Shown one piece after another: positions 1-12,787 of a stretch of 64,000 nt of DNA. The stretch lies in the NCBI GenBank assembly GCA_031308135.1, contig JAHLJT010000631.1:264664948-264728947 (forward strand), given 5' to 3'. This DNA comes from Acheta domesticus (lineage: Eukaryota > Arthropoda > Insecta > Orthoptera > Gryllidae). Within the stretch, counting starts at the first letter, position 1, and every line of letters starts with the position of its first letter. The position numbers were made by a program, and so were the translations under genes. The notes under the pieces were generated by a model that was not told the DNA's origin, did not search any database, and was given only the letters and a program-made list of their open reading frames with translations.

Positions 1-1139
1 CCATTAAAATACTTTATCATTACCAAAATATGTTATATTACACCTGTTTGAGAACAGGTATCCCTTAATTTATTTAATGCTCATCGAGATCAAAAAAAGT
101 CTCGTCTCAAGATAAATTCATAAAAATCAAAATAATTTATTTTAAAACTGTGTTTTTTAATAAATAATACTGGTGGATTTAATAAGGAACTTCACACATT
201 GAATTGAACTATTTTATTGAACATATCTACAGAAAAATCTTGAAATCGAAACATTTTACAACCAGAATCATTCCATTGATCCCTAATCTTTTCTATGTTT
301 TCTGTAAATGGTGATTGGTTTTCCAAAGAGCTCAGTATTATTCATTACTTGAGCCATTGAGAGCAAAAGTGGTGTAATTCAAATTTTGGAAGATTAGAGT
401 CAGATGCGCTAGTAGATAGTTTGAACATGTTCCATCGCGGGCTAAAATCGTTTGAGTCGAACTACAAAATTTCTTTTCTAGAGGCCTACACAATCCAAAG
501 TAGCTAACAAGCTGATCATAGAGCTGCATGCAGTTGTGGTGTGGTGTAAGTAATAACAACTTCTAGGGTCTCCCAAGAAATAGATTCTTGATTATCTGCA
601 CCCATCACAGGAAAGCATCTCGAAAAAAGCATTTAATAGCTTTGTGGTATGTGCACAGGTCAAAATAGCAACTTATAAACTACTCTTGTTTGAAAATGGT
701 GATAAAGACCTATTTTTCCCCTATTTTACCATCATATTATTATCGTAGATGAAAATTGTAATTGATAATTATTTTAATATAAGTCCAAGTTTTCAGAAAC
801 TGTACGTGCAAAAGTGGTGAAAGTCAACAAAATAGTTAATTACATAAGTAATAAGCAATATTTCAGTCCAAAATATCTGAGCTCACGTACAGAAGTGCTC
901 ACGTACACAGTAGTGGCATTTTTGAGAATTTTTAAAAATTTGATTTAATATTCAATCAGAATCAATGATCTTGCCGGACTTTGAAATATATGAAAATAGC
1001 TGATTTTCCTAAAAAAATTCAATCCAAATAAGGGTAATTTAACGACGCCCTTTTTACCTCAACTTGGGAACTCGAAACAGAAAGTTGCTCTAACGTACCG
1101 CTACCCAGGAAGGGGGTCCGTTTCAATCGGGACATCGCC
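1..1139 (+). repeat. Left arm of a ~1.1 kb inverted repeat
   Basis: The whole segment is the reverse complement of 30293-31462 with only scattered mismatches and small indels. For example the first 12 bases match 31451-31462 inverted, and 1105-1139 match 30293-30327 inverted. The left arm may start before the window, and its inner edge may continue into the gap beside the right arm. No coding potential is seen, and I do not recognise the family. It could be a terminal inverted repeat, two copies of one dispersed element in opposite orientation, or an assembly effect. Confidence 0.85.
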
Positions 1140-1599
1140 CGATAGCATCCCGCGGTCAGTTTTACCTCACTCTTGCTTCCCACCTGAGGAGGCAGAGCCC
1201 GACTCCACCTCGTGTTTCGAAGTGCCGGACTGGTGGATGTAAAGAAAGACGGACGGACGAACGGATTTTGGACCCCTTACCAAACATAATTCACCGAATA
1301 AGGGAAACATAAATGCAAGTCTTTTACCAATATCTTCACAAAACTGAACATTTTCGATCTTTAAATAAATGCAAGTGGATTTAAATACCTGGATATCAGT
1401 AGCTTTCGATCCATTAATTCGAATTTGCATTTGGCAAAAATGTTTCCTAAGCTACACACTTCAATTTTTCAATGGCACGCAGACGCTTGGCCTGGTCCTT
1501 TTAAGAAGAACCGCTCCGCCGCGGCGGACGGTGGTGCGTCAGCGCAAAAATATATTCATGCAACATTTAGGAATAAATAAATAGATATTTGCTCACAAT
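1140..1599. other. Unassigned intergenic sequence
   Basis: No gene recognised. It contains a short GACG/GAACGGA-rich stretch near 1245-1265 that resembles the tails of other dispersed repeats in this window (near 44985-45000 and 62640-62670). Confidence 0.4.
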
Positions 1600-2340
1600 T
1601 TTTAGGTAAGGAAGAGTTCTCTCAGCGTTGTGCAAAACATTTTTATTATAAATACACCCATTTATAAATTATATATTTCTGAACTAAAAATTAACAAAAA
1701 TTTGGATAGAAATTAATCCTTATTGCCAGTTCAAGAAATCACTTTAACCCATACATTAGTAAAAACACAATAAAACATTTAAGCATTCTCACAACGAAAA
1801 TTCGCACCTAAATTGTCATGATGAAACACGAATTTTGTGAAGTCCGCCGCGTATTAAATTATCGTGGCTCTGAGTGACCGGCAGTGCCTGTAAGGTCGGG
1901 CGATGCTGACCTAGGGCAGCCAGGGCACGGCGGCTGGGCTCGGGAGGGCACCAACCGATGGATGGTTACTTCTCGCTACCCCGTGAACAGCCCGGCCCGA
2001 GTGAGCGCAACGCACAGATCACTCTGCTCGCTGGGAATAAATGAGTAGTGCTCAGACGGCAAAGACAGAAGGATGGTGAATGCCACATTCCTGGTGCTCA
2101 GTGGTGAGTGAAACAAAGTGGTGACAATATACAAAGTTGGACTCTGCTTTGGATATTGGATGGCTCATGGTTGGAGCGATGTTGACTGCTAAGGACTTCA
2201 GCATTTTTCTGTTGATAAGATGACTTGGTTTGTGTATGGCATTTCTCCCAATCATTTTGACTAATACATTTTTTGGTGCTGTTGTTGATTATTGTTAAAT
2301 GTGAATTGAACAATAAAACGTATACATTGTGAATACCGCA
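1600..2340. repeat. Paralogous 3' flank of lectin unit 1
   Basis: Positions 1600-1805 align colinearly with 9840-10044, and 2050-2340 align with 12830-13150, the corresponding flank of lectin gene 2. In unit 1 the two parts are separated by a GC-rich insertion (about 1860-2035); in unit 2 they are separated by foldback elements. The arrangement shows that the lectin duplication includes several hundred bases beyond the transcribed region. Confidence 0.65.
2052..2313 (-). other. Conserved reading-frame segment, unit 1
   Basis: A minus-strand open frame here aligns with the one at 12788-13063. Shared residues include GRN-I-KPSH, KSLAV, SHPISKA and NFVY-HHFV-LTT. Many differences fall at third codon positions, and a length difference near the start is exactly 3 bp, which suggests past or present protein constraint. 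A splice-acceptor-like CCTTAGCAG precedes the best-conserved part in both copies. I do not recognise the protein. It could be a terminal exon of an unknown gene duplicated with the lectins, or an old transposon fragment. Confidence 0.35.
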
Positions 2341-3039
2341 GTTCGAGTGTACTTATTTTGATGAAAATATAAATTATATAAGAAATAATATTCTTTCCGA
2401 TGAGCTCTTATTTTTCAGATCCATCTCCAAAATTCTGAGAATATTCTCAAACATATGTTTTTCGGACAGACCAGGCTACTAAAATGCCTTTGAGTGAACG
2501 CATATGTCCCAATATTATTCATCTTCAATATATCCATTAATGTAATGCACTTTGGCTAAAATTCTTCTCTCCAGTTGAAAAATTTTTGTACATTAATTTA
2601 TTCCTTAGGTTTCTAAAATACATCAAAGAAAAAACTGGTTTTTGTACATTTTTTGAACAATAATACCCTGGTGTCGTTGGATTGGAATGAAAATATTTCT
2701 TGATGAATTTAAACCTAAATCAGTACACAAATGTCCCTGAAACTTTCAATAATAATCTGAACTTCCCTACTAATGTAAAGTTTTAATTTGTACCACAAAT
2801 AAATAATTATTAATTATGTCTCAAATGCTTTAAAAGTGAATATTATCAACGTTTTAATGATACTGATTGCCTTAAACGGCATATTGGAATAGGAAATGAA
2901 TATTTTATGATTATTTACTTCACATCAGTTGAACAACAACACAAGAGACAAACATTACAAGAAACAGCAGAACAACAAACATTGCAAACCAAAGTACCCA
3001 GTTATACGGAGCTTCACATTATAAACACGAATTATCCAT

Positions 3040-3045
3040 TTTATT
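3040..3045 (-). terminator. Candidate poly(A) signal of lectin gene 1
   Basis: An AATAAA hexamer on the minus strand lies about 26 bases after the stop codon of lectin gene 1. No cleavage site can be confirmed from sequence alone. Confidence 0.4.
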
Positions 3046-3070
3046 ATTCATTAAGCTAAAAACACATATA

Positions 3071-6000
3071 TTAGAGGGGTACTTTGCAGATATAAGCTAA
3101 CAGCCAAGGGCAATTTCCATCATCTATTAAACCACTAGTTTTGTATATGAATATACAATTTTGTATTGTTTTCCCATTTGGTGCTCCTCGAGTGTACGTT
3201 GCGTATCCTGTTTCACTTAATGTCAGTCCTGAAAACGAAAAAATATTTTTATAAATGTCTAGTAAAAATATTGTAATATGAATGTTAAATGTGAATAATT
3301 AAATCAGGTGTTCCGCTGCCACAAGCTCCAATGACGAGGCTTATTTATGGCAAAGTGGCACACATTTCATTTGACAGAGTTGGTCTTCAACCTACTGATA
3401 GATTTTGAGTGTGGTCGAATAGTCTTTAGAAAGATTCCTACATTATTTCCAAATGTTGAGTCATTGATGCGTTGATTCTAGACTGGGAAGGCGAAAAGTC
3501 ATATCTGCAGTCGTGGCCAAGCGACAAGGGACCAACCCAAAGTAGTTCATTGCAATGAGGGTAGTTGAATTCTAAGAAAACAAGAGAGAGAAGGGCGCGC
3601 CGGCGAAACCACCTGTTCCATCACTTCCAACATGCATTATTCCCCCCAAAATGACTTATTGTTGAAAATAATCGTATTGTCTGATAAACCTAGAAAATAT
3701 TGCTAGTTTAAAATGTTTTGATAATTACATTCTTCAAGGTTTGGTTACCCCGAGTTTACCAAATTTGTCTTTGAACATTTTTAAGAAACGCACAATATTT
3801 GATACTCAGTAATACTCACATAGCCAAAACTATAATTTCTTCACTGTTGCGGTACGTATTTCCGAGCGTAATTTCATCAAGGATGATGACAATTAACTAA
3901 ATGGTAGGTTTCTTACAGGAATCTTCTGGTAATTGTCAAAACCTTCGTTATTCTACAATGTGTTTATTGAAACCATAACATATTGTCATTCTTGTCTCCT
4001 ACAAGCAAACCACATTAACTGGTGATGCTACAAAATGACACAGACGTACTCTCTTTAGGTAGTTTTCTAACCTTTTTACTCTAGGCTAGCTTTCCCGGGT
4101 TGCCACCCCCTCTTCCCAACTGCTATTTATTTGCATCATAACAAAATTTGGTCACAATTTCTAAATTTTTGTTCCGAAATAATAGAATCGAAATATATCA
4201 TTGAGTGCAATATAGGAGTGTGAATATAATAGGAGGATCAAAGGAAATGAAATGAATAAAAATATAGGAAAATGAAAGGAGCGTTCTGCATGAAAACACT
4301 AGTTCAAAAATTTGGAGCCGTTCTTGAGAAAAGTCTTTTTGAAAATGGGCAATTCTGAGCACATTTTGACTGAGACGATTTGAATTTATGAAAATCTTCA
4401 TCAGAAATCATTTGAAGCACTGGTGTTTGCAAATGCAATAATTTCCAATAAATTACGGTATGTAACTATAAACGAAGTGAGATGTATTTAAAAATAAATT
4501 TATAAAACTTCAAAACAAAGAATCAAAATGGCAATAATGTCATTTTATTTAGTGTATTTAGTACTATCCGTTAAAGAGATTAAAGAAAGACTTGAAACAG
4601 ATAAGGAGAAAGTGAAGTATTAATGAAACTTCGGATTTTGGGCTTATTTTGGAAGAAAAAAGTAAGCTTTCGCGGAACATTATCAGACATCATTTGGAGC
4701 ACTTTTACTCACAAATGAAACAATGTGTAGAAAACGGCGGTAAAATAAATGGTAATGACGTGAAAGATATTTAAAAAAATACAATTTTTTAATTAAAAAA
4801 CAAAAATTCAGCAAAGTGAACTTTATGTCTTTTGTCTTTTTGTCTTTTATGAACTTTATGTCTACCACTACCCCTAAACAATTTAATGAAAAAATGTCTT
4901 ATTTTCTGGTAAAGTTTGTTTCTATTTTTTTAAATATTGCTTATAATGCAATAAAAATTACTAGTAAACAATTTATATCTTGAAAAACATACATATCCTC
5001 ATTTAAATGTATAATTTCAAAGAACTGATTTTAGTCTGAAGAAAAGGTCTTATAATCGCTATTAAATTTTTGAGAATTCGCCAAAAAAATTTCGAACATT
5101 TGCAAAATTTTTAAATTTCAGATATTTCAAAAAAGATGATGCTTGCAACTTTTTGGTAGTTGTTTAATAAGCTCTCTGAGTACAAAGTTTAGAAACAAAA
5201 TATGGAACCAATTTAAGAAATATAGCAAAACGTCTTTGAGGTATAATGTGAAATACCCACAAACACTATATTATCAGTTTCAATTTCAAGGAACTGCGAC
5301 ATCCTCTAGATCGAATGAAGAAAATCAGTTTTGGTGAAAATCCTTTTATCGGTTTGGCCGCAGGCGTGCTTTACAGACACACGGATAAACATTTCGCCGT
5401 CTACTAATTTTCAGGTATTCCACAAAACATGGATTCTGATTTCATACGTGTTAGAGTAAATGATTTACTATACACTGGAACAGGAATTGCCCACATTTCG
5501 GCATCATAGAATTACAATACGAGTTTTTTCTGCTGAAATGAAGTTTTCAGCACATCATTACATAGCTTTCTCTATTTTACGTATGTAGTGTGCGAGAAAC
5601 TAATATCAAACCTGTGACCGTGGCGTATTTTCCCTCTTCCGCGAGATCCGACGCGCCATACCAGGCAATGTTCTTGTTGTTCGTGCCAGGAACGTCGAAG
5701 TTGAAGTGCGTGGCGAGCAAGAGCGCCTCCTGCTGCGAGTTGGCGAAGGCGAGGGTGGCGCCGTCCCTGGCGCACCGCGTCCCGCGCCGCCGTCCACTCG
5801 AGTGCGTGCGTGGCCGCGCGGTAGTAGCCGAAGCCCTCGCGCAGAACGTACCCAGGGGGCGCCCGCACCAATGCCGTGGTACCTGCCAAGGCCAAGCAGC
5901 AACTGGTGGCGCCCTGCACCCGCCCGCGCGCAGCGCTAGGAGGGGGGAGGGCAGGCAGGCAGGCTCACCCGTGAGGCCGAACATGAGCACTTTGCTGCCG

Positions 6001-6812
6001 CAGGAGGAGGTGTGCAGGTCCACGTGCAGCTGCCACGCCGCCTCCGCTGCCTGCTCCAGCTTACCCTGACAAACAGGACACGCAGAGTGGGGGGAAGGAA
6101 CCAAATTCTGAAGGATGAAGTTAAACATTATCCTGCTTTTTGCCGGCCTGGATAGCGTTGGTCCCAAAGCTGTAACACAAAAGCTGCCTCGTTTCATATC
6201 TCGCCGTTGGCATGCATATTTGTGTGTGCTCGTGATGCCCTTACGTATCGAGTTCCCTACAGTTATCCGAATGCAATTGCAGTGGTTCGCTTCATGATCC
6301 AGTATCGAAATGTGACCAAAAACCTTCTGCTTTTGTATTCATTCACTAATAACATTCACAAATCTACTCATATTTATACAAATTTCTTTACCTAACCGTA
6401 AATAATATGCTGGTGCTACCGCAATCATTTGATGGTATTCTGAAAAGGAGGTCAAGGGTATTATAATATAGAGGTGTTACAACATGTGGTTTCTCACATT
6501 AGTAACAGCTAAATCTAGTAATATCTACGTAATATCAATATTTTCCAAACGATGATACATAATCTTTCAATTCTGCAAATTTCAAACAAATTTCGGAGCC
6601 CTATTATTCCATCTGATAAATTTAATATTTTAATTGAATGGTTGTGACGCTGCATATTTCATTTTATGATGTACACTTACATTCAACACGCTATGTCCAG
6701 TTCCGTTGATTTCATGACGTAAGATAAGAGTGATAGATTTACCAAAAACGCAAGATAATTGTGTCCCCTCTGACAGTACAACCGTCACGATAAGCAAACC
6801 AACTAGTAACAT
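3071..6812 (-). pseudogene. C-type lectin gene 1, frameshifted in exon 3
   Basis: This is a secreted C-type lectin of the insect hemolymph LPS-binding type. Exons on the minus strand: 6812-6681 (signal peptide MLLVGLLIVTVVLSEG, then an NGTGH motif with an N-glycosylation sequon), 6065-5969 (starts GKLEQ), 5882-5612 (APPGY...WYGASD lectin core) and 3228-3071 (ends YICKVPL, stop TAA). All introns are GT-AG, with phases 0, 1 and 1. Exon 3 is 271 bp where the paralogue has 270, because of one extra C in the run around 5777. This breaks the frame just before the first conserved cysteine (CARDGA). Without it all lectin landmarks would be present. The loop has APN in place of EPN/QPD and LIDD in place of WND, so canonical calcium-dependent sugar binding is doubtful. 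Exon 2 also lacks a 4-codon segment present in gene 2. It is either a young pseudogene or an assembly error. Confidence 0.85.
4020..5420 (+). repeat. Family A dispersed repeat in lectin 1 intron 3
   Basis: This segment shares a recurring text with 14220-14790, 54470-55426 plus 61501-61740, and 63605-64000. Shared pieces include a GGTG.TGCTAC.GAATG start, 'GAGCCGTTCTTGAGAAAA' and a tail with 'TTCAGATATTTCAA'. The end (about 5270-5420) also matches 44870-45060. No open frame persists across copies, so it looks like a non-autonomous or long-dead element. I cannot name the family. Confidence 0.6.
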
Positions 6813-6892
6813 TTTATCAATCAAAAACGACGACTAAATAATGAGGTCACCGTCAGGGAAACAGGATTGTGTTAAGTCGGAGATAATATGAC

Positions 6893-6914
6893 CTTTTATA
6901 TATACAGACACGTG
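6893..6914 (-). promoter_or_regulatory. TATA box and E-box of lectin gene 1
   Basis: On the minus strand, TATATAAAAGG (6903-6893) lies about 85 bases upstream of the ATG, and a CACGTG E-box (6914-6909) sits immediately upstream of it. The same arrangement, with nearly the same spacing, occurs at lectin gene 2, although the sequence around it has diverged. This supports real core-promoter elements and confirms the chosen start codon. Confidence 0.65.
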
Positions 6915-6919
6915 GCCCA

Positions 6920-7744
6920 ATCATTCATATACTCTGATTTTTATGACATTTTGTTCTGATTAACGCATCAAGAGCAAAGTTTATTTGTGGAGTGTGTTTT
7001 ATAGATAATGTTTTAATGTTTTTTGTTTCTTCTTATGCAGTCCCTGAAACGATATATCGCCAACAAGTGTTTCAAATACTAAAAATGAAAAGATCAAGAG
7101 TGATGATCATTACAGAAGGAATTTATTATGGCACTTACAAACACTAATAAGTACTCTGTTTTACTACTTCGAATACGTACATAAGTTATGCGGCGGGCAG
7201 CTATGTGTTCTGTGTCAGTCTCTCTCTTTGGTTAACAGCCAGTGGCTGGTTGGCAGTAGCTCTCCATGCTCCTTGGTTATCTGCTTTTCGCTTTAGCTCG
7301 CAGTACGAAGAGCATCTCATATCTTGCAGTCTGTGTCGGTAGTTTATTAAATATTCACGGCCTCTGGAAAAGCCCAAAGACAATCGAACAGTTCGGTTTC
7401 GGCATAAATGTCCTAATATTATGTTGTGTTAAAACACAATTTATCATACTACGCATACCGAAGGATTCTCATACACAGTATGTCAGTGCTTACGAGACGT
7501 GACTCATGAGAAAGACGGGCCTAGGAGCGAAACGCCGTTTTTTTCTTTGACGTAAGCAAAGCCATGCCAACATCGAAGCCAGTGGAAGCTTGGTTTTACT
7601 TGGCGGTGTGAGTGTTTTTATTTTGGAAGGTATCGTTTGTGTTAGATGATATGTGTGCGGCATTTTGTTTTGTGCTATTGGACTTAAATTTTCAAAGGTA
7701 AAATTCGAAATTGTGTATGATTTTGCCACTGAAATATAGCTACT
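6920..7744. other. Upstream flank of lectin 1, no gene seen
   Basis: Positions up to about 7070 resemble 23815-23960 upstream of lectin 2, so the duplication extends there. From 7180 to 7744 nothing is recognised; short open frames on both strands overlap each other and lack features of real proteins. Confidence 0.4.
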
Positions 7745-9325
7745 ACTTAACATGTATTTTTTGTTTCAAAGAACATATAGTGGTGAAACGCTGTGAATTA
7801 CTCTACAATTACTGTCTTGCTGGCATATTACATGTCTCACAGTATTGACAATATTTAAAACCTAATTATGTAATTATGTGAGGAAACATACATTTTAACT
7901 AGACAAAGAATTAATTACATTGAAAAATAAAATGTCTTAAAATATTTTGAAATGTAAATGAAGATTTGTTTACTAACAAATAATTATAATGACATCATTC
8001 AACTAAGCCCAACAACGTAATAAAATCTATGTCATTGTAAGTTAATTTTTAGTTTGTTTCAAAATGAGAAGTACTTTATAGAACTTAGCACTATATTTCT
8101 TCAAGTACTTATTGTATTAGGGTATTAGTAAGATATTAGGTATTGGATATTTTTAAAAGTGAGAATAACAGTACCAAGTACTCTGACGCATTTGCAAGAG
8201 CAATGTCGGAAACTGAAAGAAAGTTTTTTTTTAATTTCTTGGAAGCTCCATTGATTTTTTAGGCAGACATTTGCAATATAACAAAATTTTTATTTAACAA
8301 TTTTAAAAATATTTTACATTTCTACCAACGTTTCGAATGCCATTAGACTTCATCATCAGGTGTAATGAAAATAAATATATATTAATCAAAATAACAATTG
8401 TATAAGCTTAAATTGTAAAAAAAACTTTTAAAATAATATAATTAATATTACTCTTCTTTATTATTGAAGAATGATATTTATGACATAGGTATTATAATTT
8501 TGATTTTTTGCCATAAAATTAATTATTCCTTAATATATTTTCTTATACAAAAATTTTTGGAACTAAAGAACGATAGAAGTATTGAGAATTGTAATGATGT
8601 ATATAAAATTCTCCAAAATTAAAGAAATACAAAATCATATCAAAAAAGGCAGTCTTTAAATAATTTTGTTTGTAATTAACTTGCGCTGGAAGAAAATTGT
8701 TTCTGATATTACTTATAGACACAGCACATTCTCGAAACGCAAATACAATGCATGATCAGAAAGAAGGTCACACGCACTTTGTCAACTTTTATATTTTTCG
8801 TTGAAAATCGCCACTGCCCTGAAAAGAGAGCGTCTTTTGGATTCGCCCCATTGTTTAGAATATTCGACCAAGTAGAGCTTGTTTCACTCAAAGGAGAAAG
8901 GTTCTTTGTCAGTTCTTTTTCAACCCACCCAAACCCGCGTAGTCGTTTCGTGGCTTCCAGACAGCAGGTAAGGAACGGCTCAACTTACATTTCATGTTTC
9001 TGTTACAATAATGTTTTCTCAAATTCTATTCAATTCATCCACTTGCTTGCGTAAATTCAAATAACTGTAATATTTAAAATTTTCTTTCCCTTTGTTTTCA
9101 TTTCACATAATGTTAGTTCTGTTTTTGAATTACTAATAATCTGCCATTCCTAATGTTAATCTCTTGTTTTATTGTTATCTCTTGCTTTTAATTGTTTAAT
9201 TAATTGTTTGCTATTTCTTGTACTAGAAAACTGATGATGATGGCTAAGCCATCGAAAGCTGCTCTTAAAATAAATAACATTGTTGGCAATGACAACACCT
9301 GTGATCATTTAATTTTAAATGCCAA
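7745..9325 (+). repeat. Composite repeat with hammerhead-like motifs
   Basis: The left end (7745-7980) aligns with 27125-27385 and the right end (8940-9325) aligns with 28370-28492, so both are copies of one larger retroelement-like unit. The middle differs: the other copy keeps a reverse transcriptase remnant, which this copy lacks. At 9231-9257 there is CTGATGA, a GATGGC/GCCATC hairpin and GAAA, resembling a hammerhead ribozyme core. A related core lies on the minus strand at 8325-8360, followed by the CGAAACGTTGG text common at retroelement ends. Confidence 0.55.
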
Positions 9326-9839
9326 CGACATTTCACCACTAAACCAACAGTGCAGTGTATTAGAAAGGGAATCACATCTCTAAAATGTACGCTCATTCAC
9401 CAATATTGCTGTGATCCATGGTAAAAATGACCGAGAATGTCACAAAGTGAAAACTCTTGTGAATCTTCCATACCGGACCTTCGCAACAAAGGAATAACAG
9501 TTTCCGCTGAGACGCGTTGCAACTAGTGTCTCAGTAGATCAATGTCTGTGACCGGACATAGGTGACAAGTGATCAGCAACGCAAGACTTGCGTGATCAGC
9601 AAAGCAAGACTTGTAACTTAGTGACCAACTGTGCGGACCGTTGTGGCACATGCGGGAATCGAGAGTATACGTAATCGGACCTTTAGAATGTGTATTTGAT
9701 GCTTTTGGATTGTTGTGAACTCGGAAATGCTAAACTGCCATGGAACATGAAACCAGTACTGTCACATCAAATACTTTAATAAATATAAGAAACACTATTT
9801 CGATGAGACAGGTAATGTTTTCATGATATGAGTCATAAG
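9326..9839. other. Intergenic, short direct repeat
   Basis: No gene seen. A GTGATCAGCAA.GCAAGACTTG unit of about 22 bases occurs twice in tandem near 9569-9615. Otherwise nothing is recognised. Confidence 0.4.
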
Positions 9840-10044
9840 AAAGAGGACTCTAATTGTTTTGCGAAGCATTATTATTCTAGATACTCCCATTTATAAATTA
9901 TAGAGTTTAGTACTAAAAAATAGCATACATTTTGGAAAGAAATTTGATCTATATTGATAGTTTAATAAATACGTTGAACGCGCAACTTATACAATAGTAA
10001 AAATACGCGATAAAATATTTAAATAAAAATTCTCACAAAGAAAA

Positions 10045-12118
10045 GGGTCCCCCCCGATAAGATGGTAAAAAGTTCCCCTCAGCCAAATTACATATGAGTG
10101 GTTACACTATAATTCTAACATAAAAATAATATTTTTGAAAGTTTTCTTCCCGTCCCACCACCCACACCCCTATACAGCCAAAAACGTATTTTTTAAATTT
10201 AATTTTTTTCGACAACTTAACACTATTTTATCGGACTGAAAAAATATGATAAATAAGAACACTATTTGTATTATTAGGAAAACATTTTTAATATTTTCTC
10301 AGGCCCAAATTCAAACACAAAAAAATATGTTTGAAAAAAAATCAAGAAATATTTTTTACTGTGTCTTAGAAGCCTGGAACAGGCTTGAAAAAAATGTCAA
10401 AAGTTTCTCTTAAAACACAAAATGTTGTGCAATTTTTTCAGATTTATTTGATTGCTGGGCTGCAGTTAAAAAAATAAAAACTATTTTCCCACCTTGAAAA
10501 TAGCTGGACTTTCAATATACTTTGAAAATGACTGCAACGGTTCTGTGCATTTATTTTAGTGTTTATTTTACATTTGTATACATTGTCGTAGCACCCAAAA
10601 AGTTTTGATTTTGGAATGTACTTACAAATGATTATTTTTTAAAGCTTTCTTATCGTTTGCATAAGTAATCGTACGCTAAAGAAAGACGATAGTTTTGGCC
10701 ATTTATAAGAAACAATCGACACAAGACCTTGTAAGTGTGATACTGGTGGATAAAGAATTACATCCTACATCAAACAGATTTTAGAAGAAAAAATAGAAGT
10801 TTGCAGATTATGACATACAAAAAAGTTTATTGCAACACACATAATAATGTTAAGTAACTCGGAAGCGATGCTTCCTAGGCCCTTTAAACCAGGTTTGTTT
10901 CTCTCATGAGGACACATTTTTTTGAGAACAAGTAAATTCTAACAGATGACGTGTTTTGTGGGGCGGTAGATGACAAATGGGGAAATGATAACGGACATTT
11001 CGGGGGCAGGTGAAGGATAGATGGGCAAATGTAGGGAAATGAAGGGGAACAGATTAGGCCCCGATTATGTTGTTGTGCTGTATTCTTCAAAATATCACTT
11101 TTATGATCATATCTTACAATTTTGCATATTGGTTCTTTTGGGTGCCTCCTTTCCATAGCGCGGGTAGACAGAAAAGAGAAGCCGATATCAATGTAAAATT
11201 AAATTGAATGAAAGTACTGAAATTATCTTTTACGATAAATTAAGGTCTTAGTTTTTTTAAACTATGACCCAGCTATTAAAAAAATGAAAAAATTCATAAG
11301 TATTCTGAGATGAAGTTTTAAGATTTTTTTTCGTGCCAGTGTCTGTTTTCTAAGACAGAGTAAAACAGTTCTTGTACATCTGGGTCTAACCTATTCCCCT
11401 TCATTTTTCCACATGTCCCTCAATTATCCCTCAAATATGACCAAATTATTATTTAATAATCTGCCAAACACTATTATCTTTCTTTAGCGTATGATATTCT
11501 CATACAAAGGATTAGAAAGCTTTAAAAAATGATAATTTGTAAGTACATTCCAAAATCAAAACTTTTTGGGTGCTACGACAATGTATACAAATGTATAATA
11601 AACACAAAACAAATGCACATAACCGTTGCAGTCATTTTGAAAGTATATTGAAAGTCCAGGTGTTTTAAAGGCGGGAAATAGTTTTTATTTTTTTAACTTC
11701 AGCGCAGCAATCAAAAAAATCTGAAAAAGTACACAACAATTTGTGTTTTAAGACGAACCTTTGATATTTTTCGAGCCTGTTCTAGGCTTCTAAGACACAG
11801 TAAAAATATTTCTTGATATTCTTTTTCAAAAATATTTTTTTGTGTTTGAATTTGGGCCTGAGAAAATATTAAAAATGTTTTCCTAATAATACAAATAGTG
11901 TTCTTATTTATCATATATTTTCGGTCTGATAAAATAGTGTTAAATTGTCGAAAAAAAAATTAAATAAAAAACACGTTTTGGCTGTATAGGAGTGTGGGTG
12001 GTGAGACGGGGGTTAAGAAACCTTTCAAAAATATAATTTTTATGTTAGAATTATAATGTAACCACTCATATGTAATTTGGTTGAGGGGAACTTTTTACCA
12101 TCTTATCCGGGGGGACCC
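10045..12118. mobile_element. Foldback element 1
   Basis: This 2074 bp element begins GGGTCCCCCC and ends GGGGGGACCC. Its arms (about 10045-10740 and 11260-12118) are long inverted repeats of each other, with a unique centre that has no convincing gene. A second copy lies at 39393-41206. Comparison with the empty paralogous site in lectin unit 1 (around 1790-1805) puts the insertion between an A-run and TTT, with AAAA on the left and TTT on the right. No clear target duplication is seen. It appears non-autonomous. Confidence 0.8.
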
Positions 12119-12129
12119 TTTGCAATAAA

Positions 12130-12535
12130 GGGTGCTCCTGACAAAATGGCAAAAAATCTCCTAATATAAATAACATGTGAGTCGTTACAGTACAACTTTA
12201 ACATAAAAATAAAATGTTAGAAAGGTTTCTTAGGCCCTGTCTCACCACCCACACCGTTCTACAGCCAAAACCGTGTTTTTTAATTTTATTTGTTTTGGTC
12301 AACTGTACATTTTTTTATCTGATTGAAATATTTGAAAATTAAGAAATTAAATTATGCTATCAGAAAATAATATTGTTCATTTCTCAACACCAAATTCAAA
12401 CGCCAAAAAATTAAAAATAATTTTATTTTGTTTAAAAACCCTGAAACCTATTCAGAAAAATCTCAAAAATGCCTCTCAAAATTCAAATCATAGAGTTTTT
12501 TAAAATTGTTTCGACTGCTGGGCTGTAGTTAAAAA
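12130..12535 (+). mobile_element. Decayed left arm of another foldback element
   Basis: Starting GGGTGCTCC, 11 bases after foldback 1, this segment aligns with the left arm of the foldback family over about 400 bases with many mismatches, including the 'CACCACCCACACC' and 'GGGCTG.AGTTAAAAAAT' landmarks. No matching right arm is present, so the element is truncated and clearly older than its neighbour. Confidence 0.65.
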
Positions 12536-12787
12536 ATGCGGTTTATCGACCAGTGGTTAACCGTCGTCACATTATCACTGCCCCCGGTTTGAGGTATACT
12601 TCGATTTATATATAAAGGCACCTCAAGATCAAGTACGAGATAGGAAGAGAGAAGACAGTCTTCAATATGAAGCTTCAGCGTCACTGCAGTGTTGGCAATG
12701 TGTCCTTCTCAACAGGACTGGTGACTGCAGCAATGTTCTAACCACGTGAGTGAATGGCCACATGAGTGTGGGCACCTCAAGGTCAAG
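12536..12787. other. Short insertion with repeated ends
   Basis: The segment has GCACCTCAAGATCAAGTACG near 12618 and a near copy near 12772, and TTCGATTTATATATAA near 12600 with an inverted near copy (TTATAAATCGAA) near 12796. It may be a small mobile element, but its ends cannot be defined. Confidence 0.35.

Noticed and set aside
5590..6069. Plus-strand 159-codon frame, and the similar one at 16806-17180
   Set aside because: Antisense shadows of GC-rich lectin exons 2-3; the minus-strand lectin assignment is supported by splice sites and conserved motifs.
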